DNA from: JAEXNA01 sp041676625
GTDB taxonomy: Bacteria; Vulcanimicrobiota; Xenobia; Xenobiales; JADMJV01
Assembly: GCA_041676625.1 (NCBI GenBank)
Contig: JBAYRN010000001.1
Span: forward strand, 1-64,000
Length of the DNA stretch: 64,000 nucleotides
Direction: 5' to 3'
Under the pieces are notes generated by a model, which made no database searches, was not told the DNA's origin, and saw nothing but the letters and a program-made list of their open reading frames with translations. Below are positions 17,781 to 25,544 of this stretch, in pieces. Both the position numbers and the translations under genes were made by a program. Within the stretch, counting starts at the first letter, position 1; every line of letters starts with the position of its first letter.

Positions 17781-19837
17781 GATTTCTCTTCTTTGTCTTT
17801 CTCGAGTCGCACCAGGCCCAGGTCCATTCGCTCTTTGGTGAGGAAGGAGTTCTGCTTTTCCTGCAGGCTCATCTCGAAGTTCGAGGTCCAGACCAGGGAG
17901 TCGGTGGGACAGTTTTCGGTGCAGAGACCGCAGTAGCAACAGCGCGCCAGATCGATGCTGTAGATGGCCGGGTATTCCCAGCCTTCGTCATTTTTCGGCG
18001 ACTCCAGGTGGATGCACGAGTCCGGGCAGGCGTCCACGCAGACCCCGCAGCCCACGCACATCTCGGCTGAACAGCCGAAGCAGCGCATTCCTTCCTGCTG
18101 GGCCATCTCCAGGGTAAACCCGAGATCCAGTTCATCGAAGGTCTGGACCCGTACTTCTCCGGGTAGCTTGGGCATGGGCACTTGCAGATTCATGGCCCGA
18201 AACGGCTTCTGCTTGTCCTGGTGCTTCCAGGGGGTGGGGTCGGTGAAGTCCACCACCGGAGGGTCCGGCACCTCGCCCAGACCCTTGCGCCGCTGCACCG
18301 GAGGATGCTCAAGGCCGGGGGAGGAGCCGTCTTCAAAGGGGGTGACCGCCAGGTACTCGTTGTCCTTTTTTTCGTAGTTGTAGAGAAAGGGTAGTTCGGG
18401 GGGCAAAACGCCGTGCTTCTTGGCTATGCCGATGCAGGCTTTGTCGGCCATGCCGATCGCTTCGATGATGGTGGAGACGTTGACCACGTCTCCGGCTGCC
18501 CATACACCCGGCATGGTGGTTTCTCCGTTCTCATCGACCCGGATGGTACCCCATCGCTCGATCTTGATCTCTTCGGGAAGCCAGGGGATGTCCACCATGC
18601 GCCCCAGGGCGGTGATGACCATGTCGCATTCCATTAAGGTCTCGCTGCCCTCGATCGGTACCGGGCGGCGGCGGCCAGAGCGATCTTTAGCACCGAGCCG
18701 GTTCTTGATCACTTCAAGCCCTTTGAGATTCCCGCTTTCATCCAGCACAATCTTGTGGGGGGAGGTGAGCCACTCGATGTGGATACCCTCTTCTTCACCG
18801 TCTTCGATCTCTTCTTCTTCGGAGGGCATCTCGTTGCGGGTACGACGGTAGATCATGAGCACTTCCGAGCCCAGACGGCGAGCCGTACGACCGCAGTCAA
18901 AGCCGGTGTTTCCTCCACCCACCACGACCACCCGTTTGGGGGTGTGGAGCAAGCGGCCCCGCAACTGTTCTTCTAGAAAATCTTCCCCGTAATAGACCCA
19001 GGGTTTCTCCTCGTTGGCCAGCCCTAAATGATAAGGTTTCCAGGCTCCGCAGGCGATAATCACTTCGTCGAAGTCATCTCGCAGTTTTTGAAAGGGTACA
19101 TCCAGCCCGATTTCGGTGGACATCACCATATGGATCCCGTCGAGGGAGTGGATCCGTTCCATCTCCCGATTGACCACTCGCCGGGGCAAGCGGTACTTCG
19201 GAATCCCCAGGGTGAGAAACCCCCCGGGGATGTCTCGGGCCTCAAAGATGGTGCATTCAAAGCCCCACGCTCGCAACAGCATGGCGCTCTGGTAGCCGGC
19301 CGGTCCTCCCCCGATAATGGCAACCTTTTTGCCGTTTAATGGGGTGCTGCAGCAGTACTCTTCGTAAGAGAACTGATCCTCGATGGGCAGGGTCTCTTCC
19401 CAATCGGAAAAAGTGCGCTTGAGCTTGCGAATGGCGATCGGCTCGGGACCGGTGAAGCCCCGGGAGCAACTCTTTTCGCAGGGCGCCGGGCAGACCCGCC
19501 CTAAAGAGGCTACGAACGGGTAGGTGCGGCGCAGAAGATCCAGCCCTTCGCGCCATTTGGCCTCCCCGGCCAGTGTCACGTAGCGGCGGGCGTCGGTGTG
19601 GGCCGGACAACCGGTGGTGCAGGGGGCCCAGCGGGTCCCGGGATACCATTCGCTCTTATTGGTGATGGATTCGTCGGAGTGGAATTCCACCATCCTCAGC
19701 ATGCCTCGGGAGTCGGCGGGGATACCTTCATCTCTGACCAGAGGATAGTTGAGGGTGATGGGTGCTTCCTTGAAGTTTTGCCACGTCACGGACATTCCCT
19801 CGAGGATAGCCTTCATATTGTCAAGGATACTTGGCAT
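17777..19837 (-). CDS. NuoI-like ferredoxin with an inserted GltD-type flavoprotein module
   Basis: The 686-residue protein has three parts. Residues 1-60 (MKAILEGMSVTWQNF, LNYPLVRDEG) resemble the start of NuoI, the 23-kDa subunit of complex I. Residues about 70-480 are a GltD-type module: an N-terminal cysteine cluster (CTTGCPAH, CPAPCEKSC), the FAD site GGGPAGYQSAM, the NADPH site GGGNTGFDCGR and the FAD closing motif PGVWAAGDV. Residues about 580-660 return to NuoI: two [4Fe-4S] clusters (CVGCGVCVDACP, CCYCGLCTENCP) and a tail FEMSLQEKQNSFLTKERM, like the NuoI C-terminus. It probably moves electrons between NAD(P)H and a ferredoxin or quinone partner. It is the last gene of the HflX-FHA-GH3 operon, 45 bases after the GH3 gene. 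Confidence 0.8.
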   Translation of the reverse strand: MPSILDNMKAILEGMSVTWQNFKEAPITLNYPLVRDEGIPADSRGMLRMVEFHSDESITNKSEWYPGTRWAPCTTGCPAHTDARRYVTLAGEAKWREGLDLLRRTYPFVASLGRVCPAPCEKSCSRGFTGPEPIAIRKLKRTFSDWEETLPIEDQFSYEEYCCSTPLNGKKVAIIGGGPAGYQSAMLLRAWGFECTIFEARDIPGGFLTLGIPKYRLPRRVVNREMERIHSLDGIHMVMSTEIGLDVPFQKLRDDFDEVIIACGAWKPYHLGLANEEKPWVYYGEDFLEEQLRGRLLHTPKRVVVVGGGNTGFDCGRTARRLGSEVLMIYRRTRNEMPSEEEEIEDGEEEGIHIEWLTSPHKIVLDESGNLKGLEVIKNRLGAKDRSGRRRPVPIEGSETLMECDMVITALGRMVDIPWLPEEIKIERWGTIRVDENGETTMPGVWAAGDVVNVSTIIEAIGMADKACIGIAKKHGVLPPELPFLYNYEKKDNEYLAVTPFEDGSSPGLEHPPVQRRKGLGEVPDPPVVDFTDPTPWKHQDKQKPFRAMNLQVPMPKLPGEVRVQTFDELDLGFTLEMAQQEGMRCFGCSAEMCVGCGVCVDACPDSCIHLESPKNDEGWEYPAIYSIDLARCCYCGLCTENCPTDSLVWTSNFEMSLQEKQNSFLTKERMDLGLVRLEKDKEEKS

Positions 19838-19882
19838 GATATCTAACTTTAAGGGCTCTTCGGTATAACCTTTCGGTCGGCC

Positions 19883-21487
19883 TCAGGTTGTGGTGGGTTG
19901 CGGAACCGGGCACACCCCCAGGGCCTGCCGTCGACCCAGCAAGATGCGAGCCAGGGAGGCCAGGCTGAGGGGTGTGTAATTGTAGGTGAGCACCCTGTTC
20001 TTCACCTGGGGAGGGACCCGATCGAAGAGATAGGGACTAGAGAGAGAGACCACGATGGGGTCGACCCCGTCCCGGAGCAAGTTTTCCACCAGGCTCTTCT
20101 GCCCGTCTGGCAACTGATCCCGGCTATAAAGGCAGACCACGACCCGGTCGTATTCAACGGCTTTGGAAGAAATTTCGCGCCAACTGTCGCCACTGCCATG
20201 CAGGTGAAAACGGATCTCTTCGATGCTGAGGTCCTCCCCTTGCTGCTCCTCGCCGAGAACCTCCGCCAGTGAAACCGCCCGATTCATCTCGCCCAGTGGA
20301 GTCTGCGGCAGCATGTCGGGCATCAGGACCAGGACTTTGCCTTTCAGAGGGAGGCTTTCGCCCGAGGACTCCAACAGCGTCACACTCTGATCGCACACCC
20401 CGGTCATGAAGGCCTGGTGGTCCGAAACCGGATAGCTCGGTTGTTCCTCGGGGTTGCGACAATACTTTTTCTTGAGGGCGAAGATCCGGTTGAGGGATTG
20501 GTCCAGGCGGTCCTCGGAGATCCGCCCGTCTTTGACGGCCTCGAGCAGCCCTTCCACGGTGGCTAGGTGGCTTTCGAACGACCCGCAGGCCAGTACGATA
20601 TCGGCCCCCGCCTGGATCGACATCACGGCAGCTTCCCCCACGCCCCAGCGATCGGCGACCGCCTGCATGGCCATGCTGTCGGTGAAGACCACCCCCTGGT
20701 AGCCGTAGGTCTCCCGGAGCAGTCCGGTGAGGATGGTCCCGGAGAGGGTAGCCGGCAGGCCCGGGGTAGGATCCAGGGCGGGGAAAGTGACGTGAGCTGT
20801 CATGACAGAGTCCAGTCCCTTTTCCATGGCGGCCCGGAAGGGTGCCAATTCATTGGTATCGAGTTCTTCTCGGCTGCGGTTTACCGTGGGCAGATCGATG
20901 TGGGAGTCGGATGAGGTATCTCCGTGGCCCGGGAAGTGCTTGCCGCAGGCTGCCACTCCGCCTTTTTGCAGACCGCGAATTGCGGCCAACCCGTGCTCGG
21001 TCACCTGCTTGGCCTCGGCCCCGAAACTGCGAACCCCGATGATAGGGTTGGCCCGGTTGGAGTTGATGTCGAGACAGGGGGCAAAGTCGAGGCTGATCCC
21101 CAGGGAGGCGAGTTCGATACCCATGATTTCATGGGCTCTCTCGGTCAATTCCGGACTTCCGGTGGCCGCCAACCCCATGGCACCGGGAGTGTTGTTGATC
21201 CCGGGAAAGCGAAAGCGGTCCACTAGGCCCCCTTCCTGATCCACGGTCAGGAGAGGAGTGGTGCGGAACGCCTGGTTGAGGTCTCGATTCAGTTGAACGA
21301 CCTGCTTTCGGTCCACCACGTTTTTGGCAAATAAGATGATACCGTTGTAGTCGTAGCGTTCAATGTGCTCGCGGGTCCGAGCCCCCAGCTCCACATCGGG
21401 GATGTCGATCATCACCAATTGAGCAACCTTTTGCTCGAGGGTCATGCGGGCAATACTGGGCAGCTTGAGTTCAAACGAATCTTTCAT
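19883..21487 (-). CDS. nagZ: GH3 beta-N-acetylhexosaminidase (NagZ-like)
   Basis: This 534-residue enzyme of glycoside hydrolase family 3 should remove N-acetylglucosamine from peptidoglycan fragments during cell-wall recycling. The catalytic loop KHFPGHGDTSSDSH spans residues 183-196, and the nucleophile is Asp270 in VFTDSMAMQA. TVDQEGGLVDRF is the substrate-site strand. Beyond residue about 350 a second domain (VLVLMPDMLPQT, VVCLYSRDQLPDG) makes it longer than the one-domain NagZ of enteric bacteria, as in Gram-positive and some other NagZ enzymes. There is no signal peptide. It lies 36 bases after the FHA gene in an operon. Confidence 0.88.
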   Translation of the reverse strand: MKDSFELKLPSIARMTLEQKVAQLVMIDIPDVELGARTREHIERYDYNGIILFAKNVVDRKQVVQLNRDLNQAFRTTPLLTVDQEGGLVDRFRFPGINNTPGAMGLAATGSPELTERAHEIMGIELASLGISLDFAPCLDINSNRANPIIGVRSFGAEAKQVTEHGLAAIRGLQKGGVAACGKHFPGHGDTSSDSHIDLPTVNRSREELDTNELAPFRAAMEKGLDSVMTAHVTFPALDPTPGLPATLSGTILTGLLRETYGYQGVVFTDSMAMQAVADRWGVGEAAVMSIQAGADIVLACGSFESHLATVEGLLEAVKDGRISEDRLDQSLNRIFALKKKYCRNPEEQPSYPVSDHQAFMTGVCDQSVTLLESSGESLPLKGKVLVLMPDMLPQTPLGEMNRAVSLAEVLGEEQQGEDLSIEEIRFHLHGSGDSWREISSKAVEYDRVVVCLYSRDQLPDGQKSLVENLLRDGVDPIVVSLSSPYLFDRVPPQVKNRVLTYNYTPLSLASLARILLGRRQALGVCPVPQPTTT

Positions 21488-21523
21488 CGCCGGGGGCTTC
21501 TCTAGGGGAGTGGAGCTAGCCTT

Positions 21524-23701
21524 CTAGCGGCGGACCAGGCGTAAGACGGTGAGGGAGGAGAGCCGTATCCGATCTCCTTCTTTGATCTTTCTCACCGTGC
21601 CGGGAAGCAACGAAAGTCCGTTTAAGAAAGTAGGATTGGTTTCCGAGCGATGCTGCACGGAAAACTGCCCGTCGCCGTAGGCCAAGCCAAGGTGCACTCG
21701 AGAAACCTCCAGATCCGATAGGCGCACGTCGCAGGCTTTGCCCCGACCGATCAGGAGCCTCTGCCGGGTGAGGGGGAAGATCTTGTCCTGGTCACTGGTT
21801 ACTCCGGATTCTGCGAGCAACCCGTAGCGACTGAGTACCTGCACCACCTCCCGCTCCAGGAACCGAATCCTGGTGGTCCCGATGGTGATCACGTCGCCGG
21901 TCATCAGGACCACCCGATCCCCGGTTTTCATGGGAGTGCGGTTGATGATCAAAAGGCCCGAAATCGACTCGTTGCAGAGGGAGAATCGACCGTCTTCCAT
22001 GACCAGGTGGAAGGCCTCGTTGGTGATATCCGGACCTTCCAGCGAGACCTGGTTGTTGCGGCCACCAGGAGCGCCGGCGTTGAGACGTCCGATGCGCTCC
22101 ATCTCGGTGGGAGTCAGCGAGATCAAACAACCACGCATGGGCCCAGCCAAAAACTCCAGCAAAAAATCTACGTTGGGGCGACTGCCCCATTCTAGCCCGC
22201 CCGCCTGATCCTTGCCGGCCCCCTTGGGGGTGGGACGGGGTGGAGGTGCAGCGGGAGGGGGCGCTTGTTGTTGCTGCCCCCCCGGGCCGATCGTGCCTTG
22301 GGCCCAAATGGGAACGTCTTTGCTGGGGACCTCGGAGGTCACCGGATCCTCTTCGGTACGGGGAGGCCCGGCCGGCCGAAGCGGTGGCGGAGGTGCATCG
22401 AAGCTCACGTCGGGGCGACTGCGTAGCGGAGTGGGGCGGCCCGGAGGTGGGGTAGGCGAGAGTTCGGGTTCGAGCGTCGGCGAAGAGGGCGCGTGCTGGA
22501 CCGACGGAATTGGCTCTCCGATCTTCTGCACCCGGAGAGTGGTGAGCCCGACCTGAATCTCATCGGCCACTCTCAGCAGGATCGAGCTGTGGCTGTCGAC
22601 CCGGATTCGTCGCCTCTGACCGTGCTCCAGACGCTCGACCTCAATGATCTGCATGCTGTTTTCGGAGGCCAATAGCCCGTAGGCACCTTCCCGGCCCTGC
22701 CACACAAACATTCCAATTTCGCTGGGTAGAGTGGCGTCGTTGAGAAGGACCCCCTGGGCATCTCGCTCGTCGGAATCGCCTTGCTTTTGTCCGAGGACCA
22801 TGACCATGTCTTTGAGGGGAAAGTTCTTCCCTTGATCGGGACCTTTCGCTACCACCAATTCATACACCGGAGAGCCCGTCATCTCTGGCTGAGGTTTGGG
22901 TTCAGGGTGTTCGGTGATGGGAATGGTCCGTCTCTCCATCGGCTCCTGGTAGGAAACTTCAGGTTGAATCGGGGCCTGAGTGGGGGCCGACCACTCGTAA
23001 CTGGATTCGGGGGCCGGCTTCTTGAAGAGTTCGGTCCCAGAATCTTTCATGGACGGTTCCCGCTCTTCCGGAGGCTGCCAGCCAAACCCCGAATTCCGGC
23101 GCCGTTTTCGGCTTTCTTCTTGGGGATCGTAAGGGGCCGACTTCAGGGCGTCGTCCAGACGAGAACTGCGGCGGGGAGAGACAGGAGAAGCGGGCACCGA
23201 TTTCTCCGGGGAGGCCAGAATCTCTCTCTGGCGCTGCTTCTCTTCTCTTTCTGCTCGATGCCGACGTTGCTCTTCTTCGTGCTCCCGCTCCACTTTGGTG
23301 AGCACTTCCATAATGGGCTCGTTCATGGAAGCGCGGCCGGAACGGCTGCTGCTGGGGGTTCGACCCCCGGGGGCATCTTCCAACTCCAGGATGAGCAAGC
23401 CCATCTGCACTCGATCCCCCGGGGCCAGCAAGATTTTCTTGGTTGGCTTACCGTTAACCAGGGTGGGGTTGGTCTTGCTCTTGTGGATGAGTTGGAACCC
23501 CCCCTTCAGGGGTTTCCAGGTGAGAACGGCGTGGTTGCGCGAGACCGTGGGCTCCTTAAAAAGTAGCTCTCCGGGACCGGGACGCTGTCCCTGGGAGGCG
23601 CGTCCCAGGGTCAAGTCTTTTCCATCTAAACGGATCACTCGATCGCGGCGTTCTCGCTGACCGTCGATCACTCGAAGTTGTAAACCTGAACTCCATGCCA
23701 T
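21524..23701 (-). CDS. Protein with four FHA domains
   Basis: This 725-residue cytoplasmic protein carries four FHA (phosphothreonine-binding) domains: residues about 7-110 (LGRASQG, VSRNHAVLTW, NPTLVNGK), 280-395, 510-620 and 630-722 (LIGRGKACDVRLSD, VSRVHLGLAYG, NPTFLNGL). Domains 1 and 4 keep the Gly-Arg, Ser-Arg-x-His and Asn-Pro-Thr-x-x-Asn-Gly signature; domains 2 and 3 have lost parts of it. The domains are joined by long disordered linkers, one charged and helical (VEREHEEEQRRHRAEREEK) and one rich in proline and glutamine. It looks like a multivalent scaffold for threonine-phosphorylated proteins. No kinase or phosphatase gene lies nearby on this operon, which runs 41 bases after hflX. 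Confidence 0.85.
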   Translation of the reverse strand: MAWSSGLQLRVIDGQRERRDRVIRLDGKDLTLGRASQGQRPGPGELLFKEPTVSRNHAVLTWKPLKGGFQLIHKSKTNPTLVNGKPTKKILLAPGDRVQMGLLILELEDAPGGRTPSSSRSGRASMNEPIMEVLTKVEREHEEEQRRHRAEREEKQRQREILASPEKSVPASPVSPRRSSRLDDALKSAPYDPQEESRKRRRNSGFGWQPPEEREPSMKDSGTELFKKPAPESSYEWSAPTQAPIQPEVSYQEPMERRTIPITEHPEPKPQPEMTGSPVYELVVAKGPDQGKNFPLKDMVMVLGQKQGDSDERDAQGVLLNDATLPSEIGMFVWQGREGAYGLLASENSMQIIEVERLEHGQRRRIRVDSHSSILLRVADEIQVGLTTLRVQKIGEPIPSVQHAPSSPTLEPELSPTPPPGRPTPLRSRPDVSFDAPPPPLRPAGPPRTEEDPVTSEVPSKDVPIWAQGTIGPGGQQQQAPPPAAPPPRPTPKGAGKDQAGGLEWGSRPNVDFLLEFLAGPMRGCLISLTPTEMERIGRLNAGAPGGRNNQVSLEGPDITNEAFHLVMEDGRFSLCNESISGLLIINRTPMKTGDRVVLMTGDVITIGTTRIRFLEREVVQVLSRYGLLAESGVTSDQDKIFPLTRQRLLIGRGKACDVRLSDLEVSRVHLGLAYGDGQFSVQHRSETNPTFLNGLSLLPGTVRKIKEGDRIRLSSLTVLRLVRR

Positions 23702-23742
23702 GTGTCACAAACTTTCGTAGCCGTTCGGCGCCCACCCTTCCT

Positions 23743-25416
23743 TCAGAGTGTATGAGCGCCATGCTCGGGGGCTACCAGTAGGTCCATTTCCAGCAGTCTC
23801 TCCCTGAGAAACTCGCGGAACTCGGCCACCGAGTCCTGATCCACTGCGGAAAGGAACACGAAGGGGAAGTTTTGAGCCAGTTCCAGGCGTTGCTCCTGGC
23901 TCAGCAGGTCGGATTTGTTCAGGATCGTGACCATCGGGATATTGTCCAGGGCGAGGTCCCCCAGGATTTCTTCCACCGAGAGGATCCGGTCCGGGAAATC
24001 GGGGTTGGAAGCGTCCACCAGGTGGAGCAGCAGGTCGGCATCCTCCAGTTCTTCCAGGGTGGCTCGAAAGGCTCGGGCGAGTTCTCCGGGGAGTTCCCTG
24101 ATGAAACCCACTGTGTCGTTTAAGATGGCGTACTCCTCGGGCCCCAGATAAAGGCGTCGGGAGGTGGGGTCAAGGGTGGCAAAAAGACGATCCTCGGCCA
24201 GAATGTCGCTGCCGGTGAGGGAGTTCAGGAGGGTGGATTTCCCGGCATTGGTATAGCCCACCAGGCTGATGATGGGTAAGCCGGAACTGTTGCGGTGGCT
24301 GCGCCGCACCCGACGTTGCTTGGAGAGCTTCTCGAGTTCGTTTTCAAGCTTGCTGATGCGATCCCGCAAGCGGCGCTTGAGCACCTCGAACTTGGTCTCT
24401 CCCGGCCCCTTGGCCCCGATCCCTCCGGCCAGTCGGCTGAGAAAGTCGTCCTTCATCACCAGGCGGGGAAGGGTGTACTTCAGCATGGCCAGTTCCACCT
24501 GGTGCTTACCCTCCCGGCTGCGGGCCCGCTCGGCGAAGATCCCTAGAATAAGCTGGGTGCGATCCCATACCTCCAGTTCACCAAAGTCTGAGATGGCCCG
24601 GACCTGGGAGCCGGAAAGCTCTCCGTCGAGGATCATAAGATCGATACCCTTCTGCATACAGAGTATGTAGAGCTCTTTCATCTTGCCCTTGCCCACCACG
24701 AACCTGGCGTCTAGTTTACGACGGCGCTGCAGGATCGACTCCACCACCTCTACCCCGGCCGAATCAGCAAGTTCCGCCAGTTCCTCCATGGAGTCTTTCA
24801 GCTCTTCCATCCGCCCGGTCGTCACCCCCACCAGCAGGGCCCTCCGGCGACTGCTTTCGACCTTACGACCGCGTTGAGAGCGCAGCGATTCCTGATATTC
24901 GTCTTCCAGGGCCTTGATGAACTGGGAGAAATTCTTCTGAAAATCGTGAAAGGGGAGCGGCTCTTCGACCTGCCAGGGCGGACCTTCGTCGAGGGAAGGT
25001 CGCAGATGGGCCACCTGCAAGGTCTCTGGAAGTCCCTCCTCGCTGACCCCGATGACGGCCAGGAGATCGAATCTCAACAAGGCCAGGTCGGTGAGGTCGT
25101 CGTTGGAGACCGGCTCACCACTCAAGTGGGTGTGCAGGTAGCGCAGACCCCGGAATCGCTTTTCACCCCCTCGAAAGCGGCCGAAGTCGGAAATCTCCAG
25201 TCCTTTGGCGTCTCCCACGAAAAGATCGCGAATCTTGCCGTTGCGTTCGACCAGCAGTCCGATCTGCCGATTGAGCTCTCGAGAGAGTTCACTGAGGCGC
25301 CGCGCCAGTTCCGGACTCACCACTTCCTCGGGTCGCATTCGCCGGTGGGTGATTCGTTCCAAGGCCTTGAGCTGGCTCGGTTTCAGGCCCTTGACATTGC
25401 CGTTTATTTTGGGGAT
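23743..25416 (-). CDS. hflX: HflX ribosome-associated GTPase
   Basis: HflX splits stalled or idle ribosomes. The protein has the HflX N-terminal domains (RRRKLDARFVVGKGKMKEL, GELSGSQVRAISD, then KGPGETKFEVLKRR) and the Obg-like G domain, with GYTNAGKST (G1), DPTSR (G2), DTVGFIRELP (G3) and NKSDLL (G4). There is an N-terminal extension of about 160 residues (LARRLSELSRELNRQIGLL), as in the long HflX form. The start is a problem: the first usual codon, TTG 25362, lies inside the conserved stretch GLKPSQLKALERI, which continues upstream in frame to a stop at 25441-25443. That stretch holds no ATG, GTG or TTG. ATC 25414-25416 has GGAAAGG eight bases upstream and is taken as a provisional start. 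Confidence 0.9.
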   Translation of the reverse strand: MPKINGNVKGLKPSQLKALERITHRRMRPEEVVSPELARRLSELSRELNRQIGLLVERNGKIRDLFVGDAKGLEISDFGRFRGGEKRFRGLRYLHTHLSGEPVSNDDLTDLALLRFDLLAVIGVSEEGLPETLQVAHLRPSLDEGPPWQVEEPLPFHDFQKNFSQFIKALEDEYQESLRSQRGRKVESSRRRALLVGVTTGRMEELKDSMEELAELADSAGVEVVESILQRRRKLDARFVVGKGKMKELYILCMQKGIDLMILDGELSGSQVRAISDFGELEVWDRTQLILGIFAERARSREGKHQVELAMLKYTLPRLVMKDDFLSRLAGGIGAKGPGETKFEVLKRRLRDRISKLENELEKLSKQRRVRRSHRNSSGLPIISLVGYTNAGKSTLLNSLTGSDILAEDRLFATLDPTSRRLYLGPEEYAILNDTVGFIRELPGELARAFRATLEELEDADLLLHLVDASNPDFPDRILSVEEILGDLALDNIPMVTILNKSDLLSQEQRLELAQNFPFVFLSAVDQDSVAEFREFLRERLLEMDLLVAPEHGAHTL

Positions 25417-25544
25417 AAACTGTACCTTTCCAGAGAGAATCTAGTGGTCGATTTCTCCAATCTGCAGGCCGTATCCCGCCCAAAGACGAAATCGGTTAAA
25501 AAGGGTATGACCGGGGGCTAGAATTGCATATCGGAAGGTGCTGC

